From Bacteriovorax stolpii (GTDB lineage Bacteria; Bdellovibrionota; Bacteriovoracia; Bacteriovoracales; Bacteriovoracaceae), in NCBI GenBank assembly GCA_945883845.1, contig CAMCYI010000028.1, positions 1-39,522 on the forward strand: a stretch of 39,522 nt of DNA. Direction: 5' to 3'. This document shows, piece by piece, positions 1 to 8,523 of the stretch. The translations under genes were made by a program, and so were the position numbers. Under the pieces are notes generated by a model that saw nothing but the letters and a program-made list of their open reading frames with translations, was not told the origin of the DNA and ran no database searches. Position 1 is the first letter of the stretch. The number at the start of each line of letters is the position of its first letter.

Positions 1-702
1 ATGAGACTTCACTAAATGCCGGATGATTTCCGGAAATTCAACAGCACCTTTCCGCTTATCAAAACTTCCGACGAAGGCGATTTTCATTTCGTTAGCGATA
101 AGACTTTTTTTATTTCTGGCACTCTGGAATTTTTCGAACTTTTCATTTGTAATGCCATATGGCTGCATAACAATCTTATTCTCCGGAACACCAGCTGATC
201 TAAGGATGTTTTTATCAGAGTTGTTGGAGACGTTCACGAGGTGAGCGAAATGGATCCCTTTAAGAGACTGGTTGATCCTCTGATTCAGGCGCAAATTTCT
301 GACGGGACCTTTTACAAAATGTGAAATGAGAGTTTTGAAACCCGGAAACCTCGGGAGGCTGAATTTTCTCAGATGAAGTTCCAGAAGAACGTTTCTGGCA
401 ACGAGGAGAGTTTTGACTTCAGCTCTGAGATCAAAAGGCAAGTAGATGGCCTCATATTCGATCACATCATAGTTTGCATGATGTGAGAGGATGTATGACT
501 TGAGATACTCCGGAAAATAATCAATTCGCCATTGCTCGTCGAGGAATGGTTTATCGTCTCCGACGATTTCATTGATACCGACAAGGTCAACCACATGACC
601 AGCTCTGCGGTAAGTTTCAGCGACCTCAATGTATCCCTTAGGACCACCGAGGCTCTTTTTCAAAGGGAACTGGCAGCACATGAGAATTTTAAGTTTACGC
701 AT
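1..702 (-). CDS. Glycosyltransferase family 4, 3' end beyond window
   Basis: The minus strand is open from an ATG at 702 to the window edge, giving the first 234 residues of a longer protein. It has the GT-B layout of family 4 glycosyltransferases: a glycine-rich N-terminal Rossmann part (SLGGPKGYIEVAETYRRAGH, from about residue 17), a linker with VSNNSDKNIL and KIVMQPYGI, and then the start of the donor-binding domain with IAFVGSFDKRKG from residue 208. That last motif is the usual beginning of the C-terminal GT4 domain, so roughly 130 to 160 residues should lie outside. It probably transfers a sugar from a nucleotide donor during surface polysaccharide assembly at the inner membrane. It is divergent from the methyltransferase gene at 858 across 155 bases. 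No strong ribosome binding site is seen. Sugar specificity cannot be read from sequence. Confidence 0.85.
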   Translation of the reverse strand, partial: MRKLKILMCCQFPLKKSLGGPKGYIEVAETYRRAGHVVDLVGINEIVGDDKPFLDEQWRIDYFPEYLKSYILSHHANYDVIEYEAIYLPFDLRAEVKTLLVARNVLLELHLRKFSLPRFPGFKTLISHFVKGPVRNLRLNQRINQSLKGIHFAHLVNVSNNSDKNILRSAGVPENKIVMQPYGITNEKFEKFQSARNKKSLIANEMKIAFVGSFDKRKGAVEFPEIIRHLVKSH

Positions 703-857
703 TTAATAAATCCAGATAATAAAGGTCGGCTGTGCAAAAATTGGATTGAGAAAATCCAGAACTCCTGTAAATTTAAAAAAACTGGTTAATCCATTTTTTT
801 GAATCATTCTTTCATTTTAGTTCATCTGAAAAAGAATGGTAGGTTGAAAAGGAACCC

Positions 858-1583
858 GTGCTAAAAAAACAATTGAAGGCCTTAATACTTGGAGTCTGCG
901 GACAATCTCTTGGCGCACAAATCATTGGCCGCATTCAGCTCAGAAAACAATCCGTGGGTGAGCAAAGTTTTGCCCAGGAAGGTGAGGACCGCCTCCTTGC
1001 CAATCTCCTGAAGGACCAGCGGGATGGCTTCTACGTGGATATCGGTGCCCATCATCCTTACTGCCTGTCCAATACGAACCTCTTTTACCAGCGTGGCTGG
1101 CGAGGGATCAACATTGATGCTAATCCTGAGTGCATTAAGCTTTTTGAAGGTCGGCGCGATGGTGATACGAATCTTTCTGTGGGAGTAGGTCCCGTTCCAG
1201 GTACATTGAAGTTTTATAAATTCAAAGAACCCGCATTGAGTAGTTTTGATGAGAAATTATCCCGCGCCAGGGAAAAAGAAGGAAGAGAGATCGCTGGGAT
1301 TATCGACGTGAAAGTCCTTCCCTTGTCTGAGATTCTTCCTGCGTACGTACCCTCCGGAAAAAAAATCGATTTCATGAACATTGATGTGGAAGGACTGGAT
1401 CTTGAAGTGCTGAAGTCCAACAATTGGCATCACTACAGACCACGCTATATCATGGTCGAGTGCCTGGGCCTCGAGCTTGAAAAATTATCCAGCGATCCGA
1501 TCTACGCTTACCTCAAAGAACAGGGCTACGCCCTTCATTCGAAGCTCGTTAATTCCTGTCTATTTTCTGATTCGCGGGTTTAA
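858..1583 (+). CDS. FkbM-family methyltransferase
   Basis: This encodes 241 residues of the FkbM class of SAM-dependent methyltransferases, which often O-methylate sugars of surface glycans. The SAM-binding motif is FYVDIGAHHPYCLSNTN at about residues 54-70, followed by an acidic strand end (INIDANPE). The second family hallmark, DFMNIDVEGLDLEVL, lies near residue 175. The start is GTG at 858, supported by AAGGA five bases upstream. Its last 35 bases overlap the 3' end of the convergent glycosyltransferase ending at 1549, so the last eleven or so codons of both genes share DNA. The acceptor is unknown. It sits between two glycosyltransferase genes, consistent with decoration of a polysaccharide. 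Confidence 0.85.
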   Translation: MLKKQLKALILGVCGQSLGAQIIGRIQLRKQSVGEQSFAQEGEDRLLANLLKDQRDGFYVDIGAHHPYCLSNTNLFYQRGWRGINIDANPECIKLFEGRRDGDTNLSVGVGPVPGTLKFYKFKEPALSSFDEKLSRAREKEGREIAGIIDVKVLPLSEILPAYVPSGKKIDFMNIDVEGLDLEVLKSNNWHHYRPRYIMVECLGLELEKLSSDPIYAYLKEQGYALHSKLVNSCLFSDSRV

Positions 1584-2325
1584 AAAGATTTTTTTCGTAC
1601 TGTCCGGCGTTCTGGATGAACATTTGCAGAGCGAAGAGTGCTGTCATGACATAACCTGCGAAACCGTCTCTGTAGCCCTGATGTCTCAGGTAATAACTTA
1701 AGAAATACCTGATAGGATCGAAGACGACTTTCGCTGCCGTCATGTCTGGAGAGTTATTGTTCTGAAGTTCCAGCTCAAAATCCCGCATGATTTTTTTACA
1801 ACGATCGAGGACAGTGATACCCGAGTTGTGAATCATGAAATTTTTGAGTGTTCCCAGAGATCCTTTTGTCACAAAAGATTCATGGATGTTTTTTAAATCG
1901 TAGGAGCCTTTGCGACGGTTGGTGAGTCTCACTGGATGATCCACGGACTTGCCGTAGTGACAGAGCTTGCCCATGAAAATCTGCTTCCGGGGAATGCGAT
2001 ACGCATCCTCCGTCGGACCACCCGCAAGAAGTGATTTTATTTCCGCCTGAAGATTTTCATCCAGGTATTCGTCGGCATCGAGGAGGAGAACCCAATCGTG
2101 CGATGCTTTATCGAGGGCAAATTGCTTTTGCTTTCCGTAACCGGGCCAGTCGTTGTGTATGAACCTGGCCTTAAGGCCTTCTACGATTTCTTTTGTGCGG
2201 TCAGTGCTTCCACTGTCCACAACAATGACTTCGTCCGCAAAAGGCACGGACTTCAGACAGGCACCGATGTTATTTTCTTCGTTTTTCGTTATGACAACGA
2301 GGCTGAATCTGTTCTTACCTTCCAT
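1549..2325 (-). CDS. Glycosyltransferase family 2 (WaaE/KdtX-like)
   Basis: This is a compact 258-residue GT-A fold enzyme. It opens with FSLVVITKNEENNI (residues 7-20), continues with VIVVDSGSTDRT (34-43) and has the metal and nucleotide binding DAD triad at 83-85 in LLLDADEYLDE. Size and the motif KQKQFALDKASHDWVL resemble WaaE/KdtX-type enzymes that add glucose to the lipopolysaccharide inner core. The later stretch with VDHPVRLTNRRKGSYD and NIHESF is also typical of that group. The likely role is adding a sugar to lipopolysaccharide core or a related glycan on the cytoplasmic face of the inner membrane. The 3' end overlaps the FkbM gene by 35 bases on the opposite strand. The start is divergent from the gene at 2368 with only 42 bases between them. 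Confidence 0.85.
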   Translation of the reverse strand: MEGKNRFSLVVITKNEENNIGACLKSVPFADEVIVVDSGSTDRTKEIVEGLKARFIHNDWPGYGKQKQFALDKASHDWVLLLDADEYLDENLQAEIKSLLAGGPTEDAYRIPRKQIFMGKLCHYGKSVDHPVRLTNRRKGSYDLKNIHESFVTKGSLGTLKNFMIHNSGITVLDRCKKIMRDFELELQNNNSPDMTAAKVVFDPIRYFLSYYLRHQGYRDGFAGYVMTALFALQMFIQNAGQYEKNLFKPANQKIDRN

Positions 2326-2367
2326 GAATCTATTTTAAACTATTTTTTCAAAGGGACATGCTAAAAT

Positions 2368-3435
2368 ATGCTCATGCATCCGAAACATGTACTTTCCATT
2401 GTTCCACGCCTTCCACCACGAGTGGATGGAGTAGGTGACTATGCTCTCGTCATGGCCCGGGCCATGAAGTCGCGCCATGACGTCGAAACGACTTTTGTCG
2501 TCCTCGATCCGGCCTGGAGTGGGGCAGACCAGATTGAAGGCTTCAGTGTTAAGAAAATTGGCTCAAGAGATCAGGCGAGTTTGATAAATTTAGTGGGACA
2601 TCTTCTCACACCTGAGTCAGCAGTTCTCCTTCATTATGTTGGCTATGGGTATGCGAAGCGCGGGTGCCCGGTCTGGTTGCTCCGCGGACTGAGTTCTCTC
2701 AAGAAAGAGCGGCCCTTCAAGCTGGTAACAATGTTTCATGAACTCTTCGCATTTGGACCAGTATGGACGAGTCAATTCTGGCTTTCTCCCGTTCAGCGCT
2801 ACATTGTCAGAAAACTCTCAGTTCTTAGTGATGAAAAACTCACCAGTCTTAATCTCTATCAGAGGATGATTGGGGCAAAGTATTCTCAACCTGTGATCTC
2901 TAACATCGGAGAGCCAACGGCCGTGCTTCCGCTAAGAACGCGAAAAAATCAGATTGTGATTTTTGGAAGTCCTGGTCCGAGAGAGCGCGTGTACCAATTT
3001 TCTCGGGATCATCTCGAAAAGCTCTGTCGCGTGTTCAGTATTTCAACCATCATTGATGTTGGTTCCCCGGTTTCAGTTGAACTTCCTGTTATTTCCGGAG
3101 TGAACGTTGTGAAGAAAGGTGTGCTCGGAAAAGATGAGGTCAGTCTTATCCTCAGTGAATCGATGATTGGATTTTTTAATTACCCATCAACCTATATTTC
3201 GAAGTCCGGCATCTTCGCTGCCTACTGCGCCCATGGTGTATTACCGGTCGGACATTTTTATCCTGATCAGAAATCTGAAGAGGCGATCGAAGGTGAAACG
3301 TTTCTTTTCGCTGACCATATACCAACTGACTTTTCTCTCAAGGACGCTGAGAAAATCGCAGCCGGGGCCTTTGCCTGGTATCAGGGGCACAGGTCTGAAG
3401 TCCATGCTGACCAATTTTTCCGGAGTCTGAATTAG
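2368..3435 (+). CDS. Putative GT-B glycosyltransferase
   Basis: This encodes 355 residues with a GT-B-like beginning: a hydrophobic strand (HVLSIVPRLPPRVDGVGDYA) followed by an alpha-beta pattern, and a C-terminal half where IVIFGSPGPRERVY (about residue 193) could open the donor domain. The segment YPSTYISKSGIFAAYCAHG near residue 270 resembles the nucleotide-sugar pocket of divergent family 4 enzymes. The usual EX7E motif is not clear, so the family is less certain than for neighbouring glycosyltransferases. An in-frame ATG at 2374 is an alternative start; the one at 2368 follows AAAGGGA at somewhat long spacing. The stop codon directly abuts the ATG of the O-acyltransferase at 3436, so the two are co-transcribed and probably act on the same glycan. 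Confidence 0.65.
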   Translation: MLMHPKHVLSIVPRLPPRVDGVGDYALVMARAMKSRHDVETTFVVLDPAWSGADQIEGFSVKKIGSRDQASLINLVGHLLTPESAVLLHYVGYGYAKRGCPVWLLRGLSSLKKERPFKLVTMFHELFAFGPVWTSQFWLSPVQRYIVRKLSVLSDEKLTSLNLYQRMIGAKYSQPVISNIGEPTAVLPLRTRKNQIVIFGSPGPRERVYQFSRDHLEKLCRVFSISTIIDVGSPVSVELPVISGVNVVKKGVLGKDEVSLILSESMIGFFNYPSTYISKSGIFAAYCAHGVLPVGHFYPDQKSEEAIEGETFLFADHIPTDFSLKDAEKIAAGAFAWYQGHRSEVHADQFFRSLN

Positions 3436-4542
3436 ATGGCAAAACAAGTTACAGAGATTCGCGAGCTCACTGGGCTGCGTTTTTTTGCTGCCTTCCATGT
3501 CGTTCTCTTTCATCAGCTCTTTCTGCTGGGTCCAGCAAATGCGGAACTTCCTCAATGGGTGAAAAATATCATTTCTCACGGGGACGCTGCTGTGACTTTT
3601 TTTTTCATCCTTTCCGGATTTATTCTGAGTTACGTGTACATTGAGAATGGTCAGCTCAAAGGAAACAATAAAAAATTTTTCCGGGCGAGATTCAGCAGGA
3701 TTTATCCGTTATATCTTCTGGGCATTGCCATGGACCTTCCACGCGGCATCTTGCAGTTCTTATCGGATAATACTCTTGCCGTGGCATGGGCGAAGATTCT
3801 TTTCTCTCTCATCGGACATGTGACGATGATTCAGTCGTGGATTCCGAGAATCACACCATCTTGGAACCCCCCGGGTTGGTCTCTCTCCACAGAAATGTTT
3901 TTTTATCTTTCGTTTCCGTTTATCGCGCCTGTAATTTTTCGCCTGAATAAAACGAAGCTGCTTTTTATCGTTTCCTGGATTCTTCCGGCCCTGATTTATC
4001 TGTTACTTTGGAAAGGAGCAGGGATGGATGTCGAAGAAGGTCAGCTTGCTACATTCTGGCGTTCTTTTCCACTTCTGAGACTGACGGACTTCATCGCAGG
4101 TATCTGTTTGGGTAAATGGTTTGCTGAAAGAAACTCAGAAGTGACAATTAAGTCTCAAGCGACATCATCAATATATTTCTGGTTACTTCTTATCTGTGGA
4201 GTCGTCGCTGTTGCTGTGAATCCGGAATGGCCGAGAGGGATCTGGGTCAGACTTGTTCTTCTGCCGATTTTTACAGGCATGATCTACATCCTCGCAAAAG
4301 GAAAGATCTGTGGAAGTGAGCTTTTTACAAACTCTGTGAGTCATTCATTAGGGAACGCGAGTTACGCACTTTATGTTCTGCATGTTCCCTGGCTGTTCTA
4401 TATGAACCATCTGCGTTCATCATTAGGAATGGAATATGGGGTCGGATTTTTTATTCTCTATCTCTCGACGACAGTTCTTCTATCTGTCTTCGCATACAAG
4501 TACATTGAAATGCCCGCGCAGAAATTTTTCCGAAGAAGTTAA
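3436..4542 (+). CDS. Acyltransferase 3 family membrane O-acyltransferase (OafA-like)
   Basis: This is a 368-residue polytopic membrane protein with about ten hydrophobic segments. Family hallmarks are near the N-terminus: the RFFAAFHVVLFH stretch (residues 15-26, with the conserved histidine of the first helix) and FFFILSGFILSY (55-66). NPPGWSLSTEMFFYLSFP later matches the SLxxExxxY-type motif of this family. Such enzymes move acetyl or other acyl groups across the inner membrane onto sugars of lipopolysaccharide, capsule or exported glycans. It begins immediately after the stop of the preceding glycosyltransferase, implying co-translation. Its stop overlaps the convergent methyltransferase gene by 4 bases. 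The acyl donor and the modified sugar are not readable from sequence. Confidence 0.9.
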   Translation: MAKQVTEIRELTGLRFFAAFHVVLFHQLFLLGPANAELPQWVKNIISHGDAAVTFFFILSGFILSYVYIENGQLKGNNKKFFRARFSRIYPLYLLGIAMDLPRGILQFLSDNTLAVAWAKILFSLIGHVTMIQSWIPRITPSWNPPGWSLSTEMFFYLSFPFIAPVIFRLNKTKLLFIVSWILPALIYLLLWKGAGMDVEEGQLATFWRSFPLLRLTDFIAGICLGKWFAERNSEVTIKSQATSSIYFWLLLICGVVAVAVNPEWPRGIWVRLVLLPIFTGMIYILAKGKICGSELFTNSVSHSLGNASYALYVLHVPWLFYMNHLRSSLGMEYGVGFFILYLSTTVLLSVFAYKYIEMPAQKFFRRS

Positions 4543-5144
4543 GGCTTACGCCAGATGGTCGTTTCGCCGTCAAAGCCGCGGCTGCAGTGAACGACAGGCC
4601 AGTTCTGAGGAACTCCCCATTCTGCTCTCGGCATCCAGTTGGAATTATCAACTAGAAGCAGGCCGCCTTTTTTGAGCTTCGGCATGCCCGCTTGAATGCA
4701 GGCCTGTCTATAATGACCGTCCACGATGATGAAGTCGATACTTTCATTTTCAAAATCATTGGCGACAGCAACGTAATCTGGAACCTTGTCGTACTTAACT
4801 TTAGTTGGTTCAGTGATGGGATGATTGAGAGGTACAAATCTGTAATCGACATTCTTGAGATCAAGTTCGTTCAGGCGGTTCTTCACATAACCATGCCATT
4901 CTTTGTTATCTTCAACACTGGTGATGCGCTTGAGGATTTTTGCGAACCACACTGTGCTTCGGCCGCTTCCCCATTCGATAGCTATTGTTGATGCTGGTAA
5001 TTCTTTCTGACAGTACTTGATTGCGTCGAGAGAAATCCACGGCTCATGAGGATGAATTCGACGATAAACTTTTCCTGCAATTCGACGGACGAGTTCGCCC
5101 GGGTTTTGTGCCCACCATACAACGTTATGTGGAAATTTTTTCAT
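4539..5144 (-). CDS. Class I SAM-dependent methyltransferase
   Basis: This encodes 201 residues. The glycine-rich SAM loop is [17 protein letters not shown] (about residues 54-70), followed by [10 protein letters not shown], where the acidic residue would bind the ribose. [12 protein letters not shown] (near 138) and [13 protein letters not shown] (near 158) match motifs of methyltransferase_24-like proteins. It may methylate a sugar or small precursor in the surface glycan pathway, but the substrate is unknown. Its ATG overlaps the stop of the upstream UDP-glucuronate decarboxylase (ATGA, 5141-5144), so the two are translationally coupled on the minus strand. Its 3' end overlaps the convergent acyltransferase by 4 bases. 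Confidence 0.8.
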   Translation of the reverse strand: MKKFPHNVVWWAQNPGELVRRIAGKVYRRIHPHEPWISLDAIKYCQKELPASTIAIEWGSGRSTVWFAKILKRITSVEDNKEWHGYVKNRLNELDLKNVDYRFVPLNHPITEPTKVKYDKVPDYVAVANDFENESIDFIIVDGHYRQACIQAGMPKLKKGGLLLVDNSNWMPRAEWGVPQNWPVVHCSRGFDGETTIWRKP

Positions 5145-6109
5145 GGGAGTTCCTTGCCATTAGTCTTCATTTCTTTAAGAAGTTCATCAAAATAACTGAT
5201 CGTTTTCACCAGGCCGGACTCGAGATTAATTTTCGGTTCCCAGTTCAGGTGCTGCTTCGCAAGCGAGATATTTGGCTGTCTTTGTTTGGGATCATCGGAA
5301 GGCAATGGCTGGAAAACAATCTTTGATCGTGATCCCGTTAAGCGGATTACATTGTTCGCGAGTTCGAGCATTGAAAACTCGACCGGGTTACCGAGATTCA
5401 CAGGCCCCACAAATTCATCATCGTAGTTCACGAACCTTGAAATTCCTTCGATGAGATCATCCACGTAACAAAATGATCGTGTCTGATTTCCCGTACCGTA
5501 AATGGTGATGTCTTTTCCACGCAAGGCCTGAACAATAAAGTTACTGACTACGCGACCATCGTTCGGATGCATTCGTGGTCCATAAGTATTAAAGATTCTT
5601 CCAACCTTGATGCGCACTTTATGCTGACGATGGTAATCAAAGAACAGAGTTTCAGCACATCTTTTACCTTCGTCGTAGCAACTTCTTATGCCGATCGGAT
5701 TCACTTTTCCCCAATAGCTTTCGCTCTGTGGATGAACTTCCGGATCACCGTAAACTTCACTTGTGGATGCCTGAAAAATTTTTGCTTTCGTACGCTTCGC
5801 AAGTCCTAAGACGTTGATCGCTCCGTGAACACTTGTTTTTGTCGTTTGTACCGGATCATGCTGGTAGTGAACTGGAGACGCTGGGCAGGCCATATTATAA
5901 ATGAGATCGACTTCTGTATAGAACGGGAAGGTGACGTCGTGACGTACAAATTCAAAGTACGGATTGTTTAGGAGGTGAACGATATTTTTTTTCTGCCCTG
6001 TGAAAAGATTATCAAGGCAGATTACATCATGGCCTTCCGAGAGGAGTCTTTCGCAAAGATGAGATCCGAGAAATCCTGCTCCGCCTGTGACGAGAATTCT
6101 TTTTGACAT
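5141..6109 (-). CDS. UDP-glucuronate decarboxylase (UDP-xylose synthase)
   Basis: This is a 322-residue extended SDR enzyme that converts UDP-glucuronate to UDP-xylose, with NAD+ recycled within the active site. The NAD loop is GGAGFLGS at 9-16, the catalytic pair is Y145 and K149 in SCYDEGKR, and the serine region is [10 protein letters not shown] (114-123). Stretches such as [33 protein letters not shown] and [17 protein letters not shown] are close to invariant in this family, and length is normal. It implies that xylose, or a sugar made from UDP-xylose, is used by nearby glycosyltransferases. It is the first gene of a two-gene minus-strand unit with the methyltransferase. UDP-glucose dehydrogenase, which makes the substrate, is not in the window. 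Confidence 0.93.
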   Translation of the reverse strand: MSKRILVTGGAGFLGSHLCERLLSEGHDVICLDNLFTGQKKNIVHLLNNPYFEFVRHDVTFPFYTEVDLIYNMACPASPVHYQHDPVQTTKTSVHGAINVLGLAKRTKAKIFQASTSEVYGDPEVHPQSESYWGKVNPIGIRSCYDEGKRCAETLFFDYHRQHKVRIKVGRIFNTYGPRMHPNDGRVVSNFIVQALRGKDITIYGTGNQTRSFCYVDDLIEGISRFVNYDDEFVGPVNLGNPVEFSMLELANNVIRLTGSRSKIVFQPLPSDDPKQRQPNISLAKQHLNWEPKINLESGLVKTISYFDELLKEMKTNGKELP

Positions 6110-6225
6110 GTCTTGTTTCCCGAAGATTTAAGTTTTCAAGATAGTATGAAGTAAATTTTAATTTTTTCAATCCAGAGGTAAAATGGTGCTAAACTTTATC
6201 CATAGTTATGACACAGGAATATCGG

Positions 6226-6453
6226 ATGACTACGGTCAATCATTCTCAGGAACTCACCAAAGAGAGTCCGCAGATTAAGCAAAGTCTCGGTCTATCAGGT
6301 AATGAAATCTACCATTTCGCGGGAATTCTTCTCCGTGAAAAAAAAGTCTCAATTCCTCGTCTTCGTGGCTTCACCTGGCAGAATTTAAGTGGTGGCCTTC
6401 TTCGGGGAAGACGATTTAGCGATAACATGTTCGTCTGCGCCAGAAAAACATGA
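6226..6453 (+). CDS. Small protein of unknown function, coupled to a glycosyltransferase
   Basis: This encodes 75 residues and is not recognised as any family. The start at 6226 is chosen because AGGA lies seven bases before it; an in-frame ATG at 6208 lacks such a site. The stop overlaps the ATG of the following family 4 glycosyltransferase (ATGA, 6450-6453), which argues that it is a real coupled gene. The protein has a polar, glutamine- and serine-rich N-terminus, then FAGILLREKKVSIPRLRGF and a basic patch (GGLLRGRRFSDN). There is no signal peptide or clear transmembrane segment. It could be a translational leader for the glycosyltransferase or a small partner protein. Function unknown. 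Confidence 0.55.
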   Translation: MTTVNHSQELTKESPQIKQSLGLSGNEIYHFAGILLREKKVSIPRLRGFTWQNLSGGLLRGRRFSDNMFVCARKT

Positions 6454-7562
6454 AAGTCCTCTATGTTTCACCAAATGGGTATCTTGGTGGAGCTGAAAGA
6501 TTTGTCGTCGACATCACCAGACTCCATCAAGAACATAAGAATATTGAATGTGCCATACTCTTTTACAGCGATGGCGACGCTGCTGAACTCGCCAGAAAAA
6601 ATGGGACTGAGGTTTTTGTTCTCAAAAGTAAATTCAAGCTTTCTCACCCTCTTTCTCTTTCCCGTGCCGTGCGGGAAATAAGAAGCATCATTAAAAAATA
6701 TAATCCAGATGTTCTTCATCACACCATGCCTTATGCGCATATCACTTCATCCATAGCAGCTGTGGGATTACCCATCAAAAAAGTCTGGTTTCAACACGGA
6801 CCTGTGAATGGAAAGCTCGATCAAATAGGAAACTTTTTTCCGTCTGATGTCATTGTCTACAATAGTCAGGACCTGAAAGTGAGACATCATCAGTCATTCA
6901 TAGGTCCAGTCGCCGTGACTGAAGAAGTGATTCATCTGGGAGTAGCATCTTTGCATTCCAGAGAAATCTTTCAAAACCCACTTTGTCGCCTGGGAAGTGC
7001 AGGACGCATTTGCTCATGGAAAGGTTTTCATCATATCCTGCTGGCGCTTGTAAAATTGAGAAACAGTGAAGCTGATCTGCCACTCAAATTTTCACTCGCC
7101 GGATCGGCGAAAACGGAGAGTGATCAGAGTTATTACAGAGAGCTTGAAGAACTGATCAAAACACATCAACTAGAAGACATCGTTGAAATGAAACATCACG
7201 TCTCTCATATGCAGGACTACTACAACTCACTGGATGTTTTCATTCATAGCTCCACGATACCTGAGCCATTCGGGCTTGTGGTCGCGGAAGCGATGGGCAT
7301 GGGATGCCTGGTTGTCGGATCAAATGAGGGTGGAGTACGGGATGTACTTAAGGATCAACAGACGGGTTTGAGTTTCAATGCAGCAGGACCTGATGCCGTT
7401 GATGAGCTTGCTTTGATTCTGAAGAACATTATAACTTCGTACCAGAACAAGAAGACTGATGATTTGAAGAAGCTGGCCCAAAATGGCAGAATATTTGTGA
7501 GTGAAGAATACTCCCAGGAACGAATGGTAAGTGACGTGGAGAAGATTTATTTAAGTCTGTAG
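6450..7562 (+). CDS. Glycosyltransferase family 4
   Basis: This is a full-length 370-residue GT-B enzyme. The N-terminal domain starts with VLYVSPNGYLGGAERFVVDI, where the GGAER loop binds the acceptor or donor phosphate. The C-terminal donor domain opens with GRICSWKGFHHILLAL near residue 190 and carries the family 4 signature EPFGLVVAEAMGMGCLVVGS near 272, including the two glutamates of the EX7E motif, followed by NEGGVRDVL. It is expected to use a nucleotide-sugar donor and retain anomeric configuration, extending a lipid-linked or core glycan on the cytoplasmic side. It is translationally coupled to the small protein upstream by a 4-base overlap and ends 16 bases before a convergent FkbM gene. 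Confidence 0.92.
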   Translation: MKVLYVSPNGYLGGAERFVVDITRLHQEHKNIECAILFYSDGDAAELARKNGTEVFVLKSKFKLSHPLSLSRAVREIRSIIKKYNPDVLHHTMPYAHITSSIAAVGLPIKKVWFQHGPVNGKLDQIGNFFPSDVIVYNSQDLKVRHHQSFIGPVAVTEEVIHLGVASLHSREIFQNPLCRLGSAGRICSWKGFHHILLALVKLRNSEADLPLKFSLAGSAKTESDQSYYRELEELIKTHQLEDIVEMKHHVSHMQDYYNSLDVFIHSSTIPEPFGLVVAEAMGMGCLVVGSNEGGVRDVLKDQQTGLSFNAAGPDAVDELALILKNIITSYQNKKTDDLKKLAQNGRIFVSEEYSQERMVSDVEKIYLSL

Positions 7563-7569
7563 TCAGAAT

Positions 7570-7583
7570 CCTGAGTTCTCAGG
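7570..7583. terminator. Short hairpin between convergent genes
   Basis: CCTGAG TT CTCAGG forms a perfect six-base inverted repeat between the plus-strand glycosyltransferase stop and the minus-strand FkbM stop. A run of five T follows at 7591-7595 on the plus strand, eight bases after the stem. The two-base loop is shorter than usual, so the folded form probably opens one pair. It may be a weak terminator for the plus-strand unit; this is an inference. Confidence 0.3.
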
Positions 7584-8451
7584 CCTTCCAGTTTTTAAAT
7601 GAATCATGCATAAAAAAGACATTCGGATCAAGATCGGGAGTGAGGTGAAATTCCTGTGAGATGAGGACGAGCTTTTTATCTCTGATCAGGTATGGTGTGT
7701 ATTTGTAATCTCTGAGAAAATCAATAATCTCAGAAGGCTGAGCTAAGACCCCTGGCCTCTGGCTAAGTTCCATCACAATGATCTTTGGTGGTGCCTTGCT
7801 GAGCAGATTCTTCGCTCCTCTCAGGGCCTTGATCTCTAATCCCTCAATATCGATTTTCATTCCGAATGGTGAAGGCTCACCGTTTGCGATGAGTGTATCA
7901 ACAGTCGTTGTGGTCGTTTCGATTTTTTTCAGGTCACTGATATCGTCGTACTTCAAGGCGGAGCTACGTCCAAGATCATTGACTGCAATAAAGAATTCAA
8001 TTTTTTCATCGGTCAGGTCAGAAATAGCGCGGTTTACAATATGAATGTTGCCGAGAAGATTTACTTCTTTAGTTTTCGCGAGAAGGTCAGTGAGTTCTGG
8101 ATTCGCATCGACGGCAACAACAAGCTTTGTCTTCGTTGCAAAATACATCGTATAGTAGCCAATATTTGAACCAAGGTCGTACCAGATTTGGTCTCTTGAA
8201 ACTAACTTATCCAGGATATCGAAGATTTCCTGTTCGTAAGTACCCTTGAAATAAATTGAGCGGAATAAGTAATCCTGAAGCTGGCCCATAATAGAAAAAC
8301 CATAAATAGTTTTACCGATTCGTGGCTGATTTTTATTTTTTTTGACCAGAGCCTCGCTGTAGCGCCAAGCGAGAGAATAAGTTTTCTTGAGAGGAATGAG
8401 CCTCGTCATCGAGATCAAAAGTGATTCAATTGTTTGACTCATATTCAACAT
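7579..8451 (-). CDS. FkbM-family methyltransferase (second copy)
   Basis: This encodes 290 residues. The SAM-binding motif IWYDLGSNIGYYTMYFAT lies near residue 92, followed by VVAVDANPELTDLL. The second hallmark is FGMKIDIEGLEIKALRGA near 198, and PPKIIVMELS follows. These match FkbM-type methyltransferases, which commonly O-methylate sugars. It shares family but little direct sequence with the gene at 858, so the two likely act on different positions or sugars. The start is uncertain: GGAG sits only two bases before the first ATG and eleven before the second in-frame ATG (8442). About 70 bases separate it from the flippase gene upstream on the same strand. Confidence 0.85.
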   Translation of the reverse strand: MLNMSQTIESLLISMTRLIPLKKTYSLAWRYSEALVKKNKNQPRIGKTIYGFSIMGQLQDYLFRSIYFKGTYEQEIFDILDKLVSRDQIWYDLGSNIGYYTMYFATKTKLVVAVDANPELTDLLAKTKEVNLLGNIHIVNRAISDLTDEKIEFFIAVNDLGRSSALKYDDISDLKKIETTTTTVDTLIANGEPSPFGMKIDIEGLEIKALRGAKNLLSKAPPKIIVMELSQRPGVLAQPSEIIDFLRDYKYTPYLIRDKKLVLISQEFHLTPDLDPNVFFMHDSFKNWKA

Positions 8452-8523
8452 TTCTCCGTGAAGCTTTATTATAGGCCTCCCGAAATTTATGTCGAGAAGA
8501 TCGAGAGAGACTGTTTTGGTAGA

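Noticed and set aside
532..789. Plus-strand open frame of 85 residues
   Set aside because: It is antisense to the start of the family 4 glycosyltransferase at 1-702.
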